A stretch of 64,000 bases of DNA from Paenibacillus_Z sp042653205 (GCF_042653205.1 NZ_JBHSHY010000025.1:21913-85912); one strand, 5' to 3'; shown: positions 8,187 through 17,310, counted from the stretch's first letter. The notes: generated from the sequence alone by a model not told the origin. Numbers and translations: made by a program.

Positions 8187-8214
8187 GCAACAAATTCGCA
8201 ACTTATGGTATAGT
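8185..8214 (+). promoter_or_regulatory. SigA promoter of the yqeG operon
   Basis: TTGCAA (8185-8190), 18-nt spacer, TATAGT (8209-8214) with TGG just before the -10 box. It lies directly behind the terminator and about 100 nt before yqeG. Confidence 0.75.
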
Positions 8215-8312
8215 TTGCGTGATAGCAATGACAGGGCTGGTCGTAACCATGTGCTGATTTATGAATGCACGCAGGCGTACGGCTCGCCTATGCAACCGAG
8301 GGAGTCGAATCT

Positions 8313-8840
8313 ATGTTCGAACGGCTGTTGCCGCAAATGCGCGTCAATACCATCTATGATATTAATTTGCATGTTTTGAAGGAGCAGGGCATCCGCGGCA
8401 TCATCACCGATCTCGATAACACGCTCGTCGGGGCCAAGGTGCCGCTCGCGACGCCGCAGCTCGTCAAATGGCTGGACGACGTGCGCGGCCTCGGCTTCAA
8501 GGTCGTCATCGTCTCGAACAATAGCGAGACGCGCGTGTCCAAGTTCGCGAAGCCGCTCAACATTCCGTTCGTGCACGCCGCGCGCAAGCCGGCGAACGCC
8601 GCGTTCGTCCGGGCGCTTCGGGAGATCGGCCTGGAAGCGGGACAGACGGCCGTCATCGGCGATCAGATGATGACCGACGTGCTCGGCGGCCGCCGCATGG
8701 GCTTGTTCACGATCCTGGTCCGTCCGATCGCGCCGGAAGACGAAGGCATCATGACCCGGTTTAACCGGATGCTCGAGAAGATCGCCCTGTCCCGGCTGCG
8801 GAAGAAAGGGCTATGGCCCGAGGAGGAACGGAATTCATGA
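8313..8840 (+). CDS. yqeG: YqeG family HAD IIIA-type phosphatase
   Basis: A 175-residue HAD-superfamily protein. Motif I is DLDNTLVG near residue 36, motif II is VSNNSE, and motif III/IV is GDQMMTDVLGG. The family resembles phosphatidylglycerophosphate phosphatases (GEP4/YqeG), so dephosphorylation of phosphatidylglycerophosphate is possible but not proven. ATG 8313 is chosen because GAGGGAG (8298-8304) is 8 nt upstream; in-frame codons further upstream lack one. It is the first gene of the yqeG-yqeM block, and its stop overlaps the yqeH ATG. Confidence 0.93.
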   Translation: MFERLLPQMRVNTIYDINLHVLKEQGIRGIITDLDNTLVGAKVPLATPQLVKWLDDVRGLGFKVVIVSNNSETRVSKFAKPLNIPFVHAARKPANAAFVRALREIGLEAGQTAVIGDQMMTDVLGGRRMGLFTILVRPIAPEDEGIMTRFNRMLEKIALSRLRKKGLWPEEERNS

Positions 8841-9961
8841 TCAATCGTCAAGAAACGGGCGCGAAGTCGTGCGCGGGCTGCGGCGCGAAGCTGCAGACGG
8901 CGTCGGCGGACATGCCCGGTTACATCCCGGAGGCGGCGCTGGCCAAAGAACCGCCCGTCTGCCAGCGGTGCTTCCGGATCAAAAATTACAATGACGCGGC
9001 TTCGGTCGCGGTCGATAACGACGAGTTTTTGCGGCTGCTCGGCAGCATTGCCGGGACGAACAGCCTCGTCGTCCATATCGTCGACCTGTTCGACTTCGAG
9101 GGCAGCCTCATATCCGGCCTGCAGCGGTTCGTGGGCAATAACCCCGTGCTGCTCGTCGTGAACAAGATCGACCTGCTGCCGAAGGGGATCAACCCGAACC
9201 GGCTGCTCAACTGGGCGCAGAAGCAGACGAAGGCCGAAGGCCTGAAGGTCGTCGATATCGTGCTCTGCTCCGCCAAGCGCAACATCGGCTTCGAGCGCGT
9301 CATCGAGTCGATCGGCCGCCACCGCGTCGACCGCGACGTCTACGTCGTCGGCGCGACCAACGTCGGCAAGTCGACGCTGATCAACCGGCTGATCCGCGAC
9401 TACAGCGACCTCGAGCGGGAGCTGACGGTGTCGCGCTACCCCGGCACGACGCTCGACGCGGTCCATATTCCGCTCGACGACGGCAAGGAAATCATCGACA
9501 CGCCGGGCATCGTCTACAAGCACCGTATGACGGAGCTCGTCCCGCGGAGCGTGCTCGGCGCGCTGCTGCCCGACAAGCCGATCAAGCAGCTCGTTTACCA
9601 GCTGAACGCCGGTCAGACGCTGTTCTTCGGGGCGCTTGCCCGCTTCGATTTCGTCGAAGGCGACCGCCAGTCGTTCTCGATTTACGCCTCCAACGCGCTG
9701 CAGGTGCACCGGACGAAGCTGGAGCGTGCGGACGAGCTGTTCGCGAACCATAAGGGCGAGCTGCTGGCGCCGCCGTCGCGGGAAGAGCTCGAAGAGATGC
9801 CCGCTTGGACGCGGCACCGCATGAACATCCGCCGGGGAACCGACACCGACATCTTCGTCTCGGGTCTGGGGTGGATTCACGTGAACGGGGGGGCCGGCGC
9901 CATCGTGGACATCCATGCGCCCAAGGGCGTCCGGGTGCTGACCCGCGACGCGCTGATCTAG
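8837..9961 (+). CDS. yqeH: Ribosome biogenesis GTPase YqeH
   Basis: A 374-residue circularly permuted GTPase needed for 30S subunit assembly. An N-terminal treble-clef zinc finger is visible (C12, C15, C42, C45). The GTPase motifs then occur in permuted order: NKID (G4, near 108) first, then GATNVGKST (G1, near 171) and DTPG (G3, near 220). ATG 8837 overlaps the yqeG stop and has AGGAGG at 8821-8826. Chromosomal order yqeG-yqeH-aroE-yqeI-nadD-yqeK-yqeL is the same as in B. subtilis. Confidence 0.97.
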   Translation: MINRQETGAKSCAGCGAKLQTASADMPGYIPEAALAKEPPVCQRCFRIKNYNDAASVAVDNDEFLRLLGSIAGTNSLVVHIVDLFDFEGSLISGLQRFVGNNPVLLVVNKIDLLPKGINPNRLLNWAQKQTKAEGLKVVDIVLCSAKRNIGFERVIESIGRHRVDRDVYVVGATNVGKSTLINRLIRDYSDLERELTVSRYPGTTLDAVHIPLDDGKEIIDTPGIVYKHRMTELVPRSVLGALLPDKPIKQLVYQLNAGQTLFFGALARFDFVEGDRQSFSIYASNALQVHRTKLERADELFANHKGELLAPPSREELEEMPAWTRHRMNIRRGTDTDIFVSGLGWIHVNGGAGAIVDIHAPKGVRVLTRDALI

Positions 9962-10007
9962 AGCGGCCGGCCCATTCGCAAGCTTGACGGGGAGAGTGAA
10001 CGAAAGC

Positions 10008-10871
10008 ATGGGCAACACGGTTGACAGCCAGACGACGCTGTATTGCGTCATCGGCGATCCGATCCGGCACTCCAAGTCGCCGGTCATGATGAACCGCGCC
10101 TTCCGGGAATGCGGCATCAACGGCATTTATACGGCGTTCCATATCACGGCCGACCGGCTGGCCGAATTCATGGCGGGCGTCCGGGCAATGGGAATCCGCG
10201 GCGTGAACGTTACGATTCCGCATAAGCTCGACGTCATGCCGCTGCTCGAGGACCTGCACGAGAGCGCGCGGGCGATCGGCGCGGTGAACACGATCGTGAA
10301 CGACGGCGGCCGGCTGACCGGCTATAATACCGACGGCATCGGCTACGTCCGTTCGCTCAAGGAGGAGGTCCGCTCCGACCTGACGGGAGCCCGCGTGCTC
10401 ATCGTCGGCGCCGGCGGCGCGACGCGCGGCATTCTGTACGCGCTGGCCCGCGAAGGCGTGGCGTCGGTCACGATCGCGAACCGCACCGTCGCCCGCGCCG
10501 AGGAGCTGGCGGACGCGTTCCGCGGCCTCGTGCCGGACATCCGCGCGATCGGCCAGGACGAGCTGCGCGGCGCGTGCGCGGAGAGCGACATCGTCATCAA
10601 CACGACCTCGCTCGGCATGCATCCGAACGTGGAGGCGTCGCCGCTGGACAGCGCGTGGCTCCGGCCGGGCGCCGTCGCGAGCGACCTGATCTACAATCCG
10701 CTGACGACGCGCTTCCTAGCGGAGGCGAAGGAACGGGGCTGCCTGATCCACGGCGGCCTCGGCATGTTTATTTACCAAGGCGCTTACGCCTTCGAATATT
10801 GGACGGGACGGCCCGCGCCGGCCGCCGCGATGCGCGAGACGGTGCTCGAGGCGCTCCGGTCCAAAAGCTAA
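10008..10871 (+). CDS. aroE: Shikimate dehydrogenase (NADP+)
   Basis: A 287-residue enzyme that reduces 3-dehydroshikimate to shikimate in the chorismate pathway. The N-terminal substrate domain has VIGDPIRHSKSPVMMN and NVTIPHK (with the catalytic Lys). The Rossmann domain has the glycine-rich VGAGGATRG, and the NRT segment (IANRTVARAEELA) marks NADP preference. ATG 10008 is the best start; the in-frame TTG 9984 and GTG 9996 are poorly placed relative to GGGGAG at 9989-9994, although the 13-nt spacing to ATG is also long. Confidence 0.95.
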   Translation: MGNTVDSQTTLYCVIGDPIRHSKSPVMMNRAFRECGINGIYTAFHITADRLAEFMAGVRAMGIRGVNVTIPHKLDVMPLLEDLHESARAIGAVNTIVNDGGRLTGYNTDGIGYVRSLKEEVRSDLTGARVLIVGAGGATRGILYALAREGVASVTIANRTVARAEELADAFRGLVPDIRAIGQDELRGACAESDIVINTTSLGMHPNVEASPLDSAWLRPGAVASDLIYNPLTTRFLAEAKERGCLIHGGLGMFIYQGAYAFEYWTGRPAPAAAMRETVLEALRSKS

Positions 10872-10896
10872 TTTGACGAGAGAAGGAACCCGAAGC

Positions 10897-11187
10897 ATGT
10901 TGACAGGCAAGCAGAAACGGCATTTGCGCGCGCTCGCGCACCATTTGAATCCGATTTTCCAAGTCGGCAAGTCCGGCATGAACGAGAATTTGATCCGCCA
11001 CATCGAGGAAGCGATCGAAGTCCGCGAGCTGATCAAAGTAAACGTGCTCAACAACAGCACGGAAGACCCGAAGGAAGTGGGCGAGTGGGTGGCCGCGGAA
11101 TCGGGCTCCGAGCTCGTGCAGGTCATCGGCAAGACGATCGTCCTCTACAAGGAATCGAAGGATCATAAAACGATCGAGCTCCCGTAA
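10897..11187 (+). CDS. yqeI: YhbY/CRS1-YhbY family RNA-binding protein (YqeI)
   Basis: A 96-residue single CRM domain protein. The conserved beginning LTGKQKRHLRALAHHLNPIFQVGK, with its GxxG-like loop, and the end IGKTIVLYKES are typical. YhbY proteins bind pre-50S ribosomal particles and act in ribosome assembly. ATG 10897 has AGAAGGAA 9-10 nt upstream. It stays in the same operon as yqeH, another assembly factor. Confidence 0.93.
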   Translation: MLTGKQKRHLRALAHHLNPIFQVGKSGMNENLIRHIEEAIEVRELIKVNVLNNSTEDPKEVGEWVAAESGSELVQVIGKTIVLYKESKDHKTIELP

Positions 11188-11243
11188 CGAACCGGGCTCG
11201 GCGCCCGACAGGGCGAGAATACGAAAGGAGCTGCGGGCAGTTG

Positions 11244-11834
11244 ATGAAAGTGGGATTCATGGGCGGCACGTTCGACCCTATCCATTACGGGCACTTGCTT
11301 GCCGCGGAAACCGCCAGGGAAGCCTGCGGGCTGGACGAGGTATGGTTCGTGCCGTCGGGGCATCCGCCTCTGAAAGAGCACGGGCCGGTCGCGGACGGCG
11401 ATTCCAGGCTGGAGATGGTCTACCGGGCCATCGATTTCCAGCCGTATTTTCGGGCGATGAACCTGGAGCTGGAACGGGAAGGCACGAGCTATACGGTCGA
11501 TACGATCCAGGCGCTCGCCGGGCAGTACCCCGGACGGGCCTTCAGCATCATCATCGGCGCGGACCGGGTGAACGATCTGGCGCAATGGCACGACATCGAC
11601 GCGCTGGCGCAGCTGGCATCCTTCATCGGCGTGACGCGCGCCGGCGAGACGCTGGAGCTGGACCGGCTGCCGGCCTCGATCGCGGACAAGCTGACCGTCG
11701 TCGAAATGCCGCGGATTGACATTTCCTCCACGGCGATCCGGGAACGGGCCGCGGCGGGACGCTCCATCCGGTTCCTGGTGCCGGATAAGGTCCATTCGTT
11801 CATACGGAGGAACGGACTCTATGACGCGCGATGA
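11244..11834 (+). CDS. nadD: Nicotinate-nucleotide adenylyltransferase
   Basis: A 196-residue enzyme that joins nicotinate mononucleotide to AMP from ATP, the penultimate step of NAD+ synthesis. GGTFDPIHYGHL contains the HxGH nucleotidyltransferase motif, and ISSTAIRERAAAGRSIRFLVP the (I/S)SSTxIR motif. ATG 11244 follows an in-frame TTG (11241), which could also be the start (AAAGGAG at 11224-11230 is 10 nt from the TTG). The end overlaps yqeK by 14 nt. Confidence 0.95.
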   Translation: MKVGFMGGTFDPIHYGHLLAAETAREACGLDEVWFVPSGHPPLKEHGPVADGDSRLEMVYRAIDFQPYFRAMNLELEREGTSYTVDTIQALAGQYPGRAFSIIIGADRVNDLAQWHDIDALAQLASFIGVTRAGETLELDRLPASIADKLTVVEMPRIDISSTAIRERAAAGRSIRFLVPDKVHSFIRRNGLYDAR

Positions 11835-12396
11835 GATGATGGCGGCCGTCAAGGCCGAGATGCCGGAGCGCCGCTGGACGCACACGCTCGGTGTCATGGC
11901 GACGTCAATCGTGCTGGCCGAACGGTTCGGGGGCGATCCTGAGCGGGCAGAGCGGGCGGCGATTCTCCACGATGTGGCGAAGTATTGGCCGACGGCGCGG
12001 ATGGAAACGATAATTCGAGAGCAGCGGATGCCGGAAGAGCTGCTGCGGTACGATAAAGAGCTGTGGCATGCCCCGGTCGGCGCATTCGTCGCACAGCGGG
12101 ATTACGGCATCGGCGACCCCGAGATTCTGGACGCGATCCGTTACCATACGTCGGGCCGCGAGGGCATGACGCTGATGGACAAGATCGTCTGCCTGGCCGA
12201 CTACATGGAACCGGGCCGGGAGTTTCCCGGCGTGGCGCACATCCGGGAGCTGGCCGAGCATAGTCTGGAGCAGGCGCTGATTGCCGGCTTCGATTCGACG
12301 ATTGCGTATTTGCTGCAGCAGGGGAAGCGGATCTTTCCGCTGACCGTCGCGGCGCGCAATGATTTGATTTTACGACTACGGGAGGCTGAAGAATGA
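11821..12396 (+). CDS. yqeK: HD-domain diadenosine tetraphosphatase YqeK
   Basis: A 191-residue HD-domain metal-dependent hydrolase. Visible ligands are the early His in RWTHTLGV, the HD pair in AAILHDVAKY, and later IRYHTSGREGMTLMDKIVCLADYMEPGR. YqeK proteins have been characterised as symmetrical Ap4A hydrolases that remove dinucleoside polyphosphates made by aminoacyl-tRNA synthetases under stress. ATG 11821 has GGAGG at 11806-11810. It overlaps nadD at its start and rsfS at its end (ATGA), so the three are tightly coupled. Confidence 0.93.
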   Translation: MTRDEMMAAVKAEMPERRWTHTLGVMATSIVLAERFGGDPERAERAAILHDVAKYWPTARMETIIREQRMPEELLRYDKELWHAPVGAFVAQRDYGIGDPEILDAIRYHTSGREGMTLMDKIVCLADYMEPGREFPGVAHIRELAEHSLEQALIAGFDSTIAYLLQQGKRIFPLTVAARNDLILRLREAEE

Positions 12397-12740
12397 CATT
12401 GAGTTCGGAAGGGCTGCTGCAGGCAGTGGTTGCGGCGGCGGAGGACAAAAAAGCGCATAACATCGTCGCGCTCGACTTGAAAAACATCTCGCTCATCGCG
12501 GATTACTTCGTCATCTGCCACGGAAATTCGGACGTGCAGGTGCAGGCCATTACGACGGAGATCCGCAAGCAGGCGGAAGCGCGCGGCGCGCGCGTGCGCG
12601 GCATCGAAGGCGCGGACGCCGGCAGATGGGTGCTCGTGGATATCGGCGACGTCATCGTGCATATTTTCCATCGGGACGAGCGCGAGTATTACAGCATCGA
12701 ACGGCTGTGGTCCGACGCGAAGGTCGTGGAATTCGCATGA
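12393..12740 (+). CDS. rsfS: Ribosomal silencing factor RsfS (YqeL)
   Basis: A 115-residue Iojap/YbeB protein that binds L14 on the 50S subunit and blocks subunit joining when nutrients are scarce. The conserved core is DLKNISLIADYFVICHGNS, followed by GADAGRWVLVDIGDVIVHIF. ATG 12393 overlaps the yqeK stop, and the RsfS stop overlaps the next ATG (12737). Confidence 0.96.
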   Translation: MTLSSEGLLQAVVAAAEDKKAHNIVALDLKNISLIADYFVICHGNSDVQVQAITTEIRKQAEARGARVRGIEGADAGRWVLVDIGDVIVHIFHRDEREYYSIERLWSDAKVVEFA

Positions 12741-13711
12741 GTCTCGTAGCCGGCACGACGATGAAGCTGAAGCTTGCGCGGGAAGTGTCGCCCTACGGCT
12801 ACTTCATGACGGACGGCGAGAACGAAGTGCTGATGCATTATACGGAGCTCGTCGGCCATCGTCCGCAAATCGGGCAATTTTACGACGTGTTCCTCTTCTA
12901 CGATTCCGAGGACCGTCTCGCCGCCACGATGAAGAAGCCGCTCATTCGCCTCGGCGAAGTGGCGCGGCTCGCGGTGGCTGACATTCATCCGCGCATCGGC
13001 GCTTTTCTCGAGATGGGGCTTGGCCGCCAACTGCTGCTGCCGCTGTCGGAGCAGCCGGAACTGAAGGAGCTGCGTCCGCAGCGCGGCGACGAGGTGCACG
13101 TCATTCTCGCGCATGACAAGATCGGCCGGCTGGTCGCGAAGGTCGCGTTCGAGGAGGAGCTCGCGGAGCTGGCGTTCCGGGCGCCGACGTCCTGGCAGAA
13201 CACGTGGGTGGAAGGCTGGGTTACGAAGACGCTGAAGATCGGCTCGTTCGTCATGATCGACGGCGGGGTGCTCGGCTTCGGTGCGTTCGGCTTCATCCCG
13301 TCGGGCGACCGGACAAGGCTGCTCCGGCTCGGGGAGCGGGTGAAGGCGCGGGTGACGTTCGTCCGCGAGGACGGGCGCGTGAACCTGTCGATGAACCAGC
13401 GCAAGGAAGTCGGCCGTCTCGAGGATTCCGACCGGATCCTGGCGTTCATGAAGGCGCGCCCGAACGGAGCGATGCCGTATTCGGACGAGACGAGCGCGGA
13501 CATCATCAAGCAGAAGTTCGGCATTAGCAAAAGCGCGTTCAAGCGGGCGCTCGGGAAGCTGATGCGCGACGGCCTCGTCGCGCAGGATGGCAGCTGGACG
13601 AAGCTGACCGAAGCGGACGCGGCAGGCGGGCGCGGCGAAGCGCCGGACGGCGACGCGAAGCATGCGGCCGGGATGGCCGATACGGCCGCGAAGCCGGGCT
13701 CGCAGGAGTAG
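12737..13711 (+). CDS. S1-like RNA-binding protein of the CvfB family
   Basis: A 324-residue protein with repeated S1-like beta-barrel modules (for example YFMTDGENEVLMHYTELVG and AFGFIPSGDRTRLLRLGERVKARVTFVREDGRVNLS in two parts) and a C-terminal winged-helix segment around residues 255-300 (DIIKQKFGISKSAFKRALGK). This is the domain layout of CvfB, which influences virulence-gene expression in staphylococci. In bacilli (B. subtilis yitL) it is a general RNA-binding protein. The gene sits inside the yqe operon, overlapping rsfS by 4 nt; this position is not the one in B. subtilis. The last 35 residues are low-complexity Ala/Gly/Asp. Confidence 0.82.
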   Translation: MSLVAGTTMKLKLAREVSPYGYFMTDGENEVLMHYTELVGHRPQIGQFYDVFLFYDSEDRLAATMKKPLIRLGEVARLAVADIHPRIGAFLEMGLGRQLLLPLSEQPELKELRPQRGDEVHVILAHDKIGRLVAKVAFEEELAELAFRAPTSWQNTWVEGWVTKTLKIGSFVMIDGGVLGFGAFGFIPSGDRTRLLRLGERVKARVTFVREDGRVNLSMNQRKEVGRLEDSDRILAFMKARPNGAMPYSDETSADIIKQKFGISKSAFKRALGKLMRDGLVAQDGSWTKLTEADAAGGRGEAPDGDAKHAAGMADTAAKPGSQE

Positions 13712-13721
13712 GAGGCCGACG

Positions 13722-14468
13722 ATGGAAGCGTATACGCAATTCGCCTCCGTGTACGACCGGCTCATGGCGGACATGCCGTATCCGCGGTGGCTCGCGTTCG
13801 CGGACGCCTGCTGGCGGCGGTACGGGAAGCCGTCGACCGTGGTCGACCTGGGCTGCGGCACGGGCAGCATCGCTCTTCCGCTCGCGCGGGCGGGCTATAC
13901 GGTATACGGGATTGACTTATCGTCCGACATGCTGGCGATCGCCCGGTGCAAGCAGGACGAGGCTGCCGGCAGCGGTACGACTGTCTGGCTGCGGCAGGAC
14001 ATGACGGAATGGGACATCGGCCGGCCGGCCGACAGCGTCGTTTCCTTTTGCGACTGCCTCAATTATTTGACGGAGGACGACGACGTGCTGGACGCGTTCC
14101 AGGCGACGTACCGCGGGCTCAAGCCGGGCGGCGTCTTCCTGTTCGATGTCCACGCGCCGCGGACGCTGGCGCGCTATGCGGAGGAGCAGCCGTTCGTGCT
14201 GGACGAGCCGGATATCGCCTACATCTGGACGAGCGAGCTGGACGAGGACCGGATGGAGATCGAGCATCGGCTGACGATATTCGCGGAGCGGTCCGGCGGC
14301 GCGTACGCGCGGATCGAGGAAGTGCACGTGCAGCGCGCGTACGACGCGGAATGGCTTCGGGAAGCGCTGTTGGCGACGGGGTTCTCCCGGGTCGATGTGT
14401 ATGCGGATTTCGAGCTGGAGCCGCCGGATAGCGACACGGAACGATTGTTTTTCGCCGCGGTGAAGTGA
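13722..14468 (+). CDS. yqeM: Class I SAM-dependent methyltransferase YqeM
   Basis: A 248-residue methyltransferase. Motif I is VVDLGCGTGSIALPLA, motif II contains YGIDLSSDML, and SFCDCLNYL corresponds to motif IV. Substrate unknown. GGAGG at 13711-13715 is 6 nt before ATG 13722. As in B. subtilis it follows yqeL and precedes the competence genes, but here leuS separates it from comER. It ends the block starting at yqeG; no convincing terminator is seen before the leuS promoter. Confidence 0.9.
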   Translation: MEAYTQFASVYDRLMADMPYPRWLAFADACWRRYGKPSTVVDLGCGTGSIALPLARAGYTVYGIDLSSDMLAIARCKQDEAAGSGTTVWLRQDMTEWDIGRPADSVVSFCDCLNYLTEDDDVLDAFQATYRGLKPGGVFLFDVHAPRTLARYAEEQPFVLDEPDIAYIWTSELDEDRMEIEHRLTIFAERSGGAYARIEEVHVQRAYDAEWLREALLATGFSRVDVYADFELEPPDSDTERLFFAAVK

Positions 14469-14506
14469 ATCTTGTCCGATCTTGGTTGGATTGGGCGCTT
14501 CCTGCC

Positions 14507-14536
14507 TTGACAGGGGCGGGGCGGTTTCATTATAAT
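14507..14536 (+). promoter_or_regulatory. Strong SigA promoter of leuS
   Basis: Perfect TTGACA (14507-14512) and perfect TATAAT (14531-14536) separated by 18 nt, directly in front of the T-box leader. Confidence 0.93.
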
Positions 14537-14542
14537 TGAAGT

Positions 14543-14819
14543 AACCATCTTTTTGTAAGGCGTTGAAGAGGAGCAGTAGCTTGGGACGCGTTAGGTCAAG
14601 AGAGCCGGCGGGTGGTGGAAGCCGGACCAGCGCGAAGCGAACTCGCCTCGGAGCCGCATGCGGACCGGATCTCGGATTCGGGAAGGCATGCCGTTTCGCC
14701 CGCGTTAAGGGTCACGAGTGAACGGCGGTAAAGCATATCCGTCCGTTAACTAGGGTGGTACCACGGGAGCGCAATCCTCTCGTCCCTAGCGACAATCGCT
14801 GGGGGCGGGAGGTTTTTTT
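14543..14819 (+). promoter_or_regulatory. T-box riboswitch (leucine) controlling leuS
   Basis: This leader senses uncharged tRNA-Leu. Stem I elements are present: AGTAGC after GGAG (AG bulge region) and GAGAGCCGGCGGGTGGTG near 14598, the distal-loop type. A specifier loop follows, reading GAA-CTC-GCC, with the leucine codon CTC at 14642-14644. The T-box proper, AGGGTGGTACCACGGG at 14752-14767, includes the TGGT bulge that pairs with the acceptor end of a tRNA with discriminator A. Uncharged tRNA-Leu favours the antiterminator; otherwise the downstream terminator forms. The 5' boundary is estimated from the promoter. Confidence 0.95.
14776..14819 (+). terminator. Regulated terminator of the leuS T-box
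   Basis: CCTCTCGTCCCTAGCG (14776-14791) pairs with CGCTGGGGGCGGGAGG (14797-14812) followed by seven T. The adjacent T-box sequence competes in the antiterminator. Confidence 0.93.
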
Positions 14820-14871
14820 ATTGCCGCTTGCGCGGTAGGCGCAGGCCATAGAACAGGGAGGCACACGAATC

Positions 14872-17310
14872 ATGACGCAGGAACGCCAGGAACAGCAGGG
14901 GTACAACCCGCTTGTCATCGAGCCGAAATGGCAGAAGCACTGGGACGAAAATAAAACGTTCAAAACGACCGAGGATCCGGCCAAGCCGAAATTTTACGCG
15001 CTGGACATGTTCCCGTACCCGTCGGGGGCGGGACTTCACGTCGGCCATCCGGAGGGCTATACGGCCACGGATATCGTATCCCGGTATAAGCGGATGCGCG
15101 GCTACAACGTCCTTCACCCGATGGGCTGGGACGCGTTCGGCCTGCCGGCGGAGCAGCACGCGCTCGACACGGGCGAGCACCCGCGCGAGATCACGGTCAA
15201 GAACATCAATAATTTCCGGCGCCAGATCAAGTCGCTCGGCTTCTCGTACGACTGGGACCGCGAATTCAGTACGACGGATCCGGAGTATTACAAATGGACG
15301 CAGTGGATCTTCATCCAGCTGTACAAGAAGGGCCTCGCGTACGTCGCGGAAGTGCCGGTGAACTGGTGCCCGGCGCTCGGCACGGTGCTCGCGAACGAAG
15401 AGGTCATCAACGGCCTCAGCGAACGCGGCAACCATCCGGTCATCCGCAAGCCGATGCGCCAATGGGTGTTGAAGATCACGGAATACGCGGAGCGCTTGCT
15501 CGAGGATTTGGAGGAGCTCGACTGGACGGAGAGCATCAAGGACATGCAGCGCAACTGGATCGGCAAGTCCAAGGGCGCGGAAGTGACGTTCGCGATCGAC
15601 GGCCATGACGCTTCGCTCGCCGTGTTCACGACCCGTCCGGATACGCTGTTCGGCGCGACGTACTGCGTGCTCGCACCGGAGCACGAGCTCGTGGCAGCGA
15701 TCACCTCGCCGGAGCAGTCGGCGGCGGTCAAGGACTATCAGGAGACGGCCGCGCGCAAGAGCGATCTGGAGCGCACGGATTTGGCGAAGGACAAAACCGG
15801 CGTGTTCACGGGCGCTTACGCGATCAACCCGATCAACGGCGAGCGCGTGCCGGTCTGGATCGCCGATTACGTGCTGGCCGGTTACGGCACGGGCGCGATC
15901 ATGGCGGTTCCGGGCCATGACGAGCGCGACTGGGAGTTTGCGCAGCAGTTCGGCCTGCCGATCGTGGAAGTGGTACAGGGCGGCGACGTCGAGCAGGCCG
16001 CCTTCGCCGGTGACGGACCGCACGTCAATTCTGGGTTCCTGAACGGACTCGGCACCGAAGAAGCGATTCCGAAGGCCATCGCGTGGCTGGAAGCGGAAGG
16101 CAAGGGACAAGGCAAGGTGACGTACCGTCTTCGCGACTGGCTCTTCAGCCGCCAGCGGTATTGGGGCGAACCGATTCCGATTCTCCATCTGGAGGACGGC
16201 ACGATGAAGCCGGTGCCGGAAGATCAGCTGCCGCTGCTGCTGCCGGACGTCGACCAGATCAAGCCGTCGGGCACGGGCGAATCGCCGCTCGCGAACGTGA
16301 CGGAGTGGGTCGAGACGGTCGATCCCGAGACGGGCATGCGCGCGCGCCGCGAGACGAACACGATGCCGCAGTGGGCGGGCAGCTGCTGGTACTACCTGCG
16401 CTTCATCGATCCGCGCAACGACCAGGAGCTGTGTTCGAAGGAGAAGCAGCAGGAATGGCTGCCGGTCGACCTCTACATCGGCGGTGCGGAGCACGCGGTG
16501 CTTCACCTGCTCTATGCCCGCTTCTGGCATAAGGTGCTGTACGATATCGGCGTGGTCGATACGAAGGAGCCGTTCCACAAGCTGGTCAACCAAGGGATGA
16601 TTCTCGGCACGAACAACGAGAAGATGTCCAAATCGCGCGGCAACGTGATCAACCCGGACGACATCGTGAACGTATACGGCGCGGACACGCTGCGCATGTA
16701 CGAAATGTTCATGGGCCCGCTGGAAGCGACGAAGCCGTGGAATACGAACGGCGTGGAAGGCATGTACCGCTTCCTCGGCCGTGTATGGCGCTTGTTCGTC
16801 GGCGAGAACGGCGAGCTGAGCGAGAAGATCGGCGGCGGTTCCTCCGACGCGTTCAAACGGACGTGGCACCGTACCGTGAAGAAGGTGACGGACGACTACG
16901 AAAACCTGCGCTTCAACACGGCGATCAGCCAGTTGATGATCTTCGTCAACGATGCGTACAAGGCAGACTCGCTGCCGCGCGAGGCGATGGAGCATTTCGT
17001 GCAGATGCTGTCCCCGCTCGCGCCGCACATCGCCGAGGAGCTGTGGTCGAAGCTCGGCCGCGAAGACGCGCTGACGTACGCGGCATGGCCGTCGTACGAC
17101 GAAGCGTGGACGGTCGATCAGGAGATCGAAATCGTCGTGCAGGTGAACGGCAAGATCGTCGACCGCCTCTCCATCGCGGCCGATACGGACGAAGCGGAGA
17201 TGGAGCGGATCGCGAAGGCGTCGGACAAAGTGGCCGAAGCCATCGCGGGCAAGACGGTCCGCAAGCTGATCGTGGTCAAAGGCAAGCTCGTCAATATCGT
17301 CGCAGGCTAA
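14872..17310 (+). CDS. leuS: Leucyl-tRNA synthetase
   Basis: An 812-residue class I aminoacyl-tRNA synthetase that attaches leucine to tRNA-Leu. The HIGH motif appears as HVGH at residues 56-59, and KMSKS at about 584-588 (NNEKMSKSRGN). The editing CP1 domain lies between them, with the threonine-rich FTTRPDTLFGATYCVLAPEH stretch in two parts and the GTGAIMAVPGHDERD loop. The length fits bacterial LeuRS. GGGAGG at 14856-14861 is 10 nt before ATG 14872. Expression is controlled by the T-box. In B. subtilis leuS is elsewhere on the chromosome; here it sits between yqeM and comER. Confidence 0.98.
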   Translation: MTQERQEQQGYNPLVIEPKWQKHWDENKTFKTTEDPAKPKFYALDMFPYPSGAGLHVGHPEGYTATDIVSRYKRMRGYNVLHPMGWDAFGLPAEQHALDTGEHPREITVKNINNFRRQIKSLGFSYDWDREFSTTDPEYYKWTQWIFIQLYKKGLAYVAEVPVNWCPALGTVLANEEVINGLSERGNHPVIRKPMRQWVLKITEYAERLLEDLEELDWTESIKDMQRNWIGKSKGAEVTFAIDGHDASLAVFTTRPDTLFGATYCVLAPEHELVAAITSPEQSAAVKDYQETAARKSDLERTDLAKDKTGVFTGAYAINPINGERVPVWIADYVLAGYGTGAIMAVPGHDERDWEFAQQFGLPIVEVVQGGDVEQAAFAGDGPHVNSGFLNGLGTEEAIPKAIAWLEAEGKGQGKVTYRLRDWLFSRQRYWGEPIPILHLEDGTMKPVPEDQLPLLLPDVDQIKPSGTGESPLANVTEWVETVDPETGMRARRETNTMPQWAGSCWYYLRFIDPRNDQELCSKEKQQEWLPVDLYIGGAEHAVLHLLYARFWHKVLYDIGVVDTKEPFHKLVNQGMILGTNNEKMSKSRGNVINPDDIVNVYGADTLRMYEMFMGPLEATKPWNTNGVEGMYRFLGRVWRLFVGENGELSEKIGGGSSDAFKRTWHRTVKKVTDDYENLRFNTAISQLMIFVNDAYKADSLPREAMEHFVQMLSPLAPHIAEELWSKLGREDALTYAAWPSYDEAWTVDQEIEIVVQVNGKIVDRLSIAADTDEAEMERIAKASDKVAEAIAGKTVRKLIVVKGKLVNIVAG

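Noticed and set aside
14818..17028. 736-residue minus-strand frame opposite leuS
   Set aside because: Arg/Val-rich shadow caused by high third-position GC in leuS; runs into the T-box terminator and has no family features.
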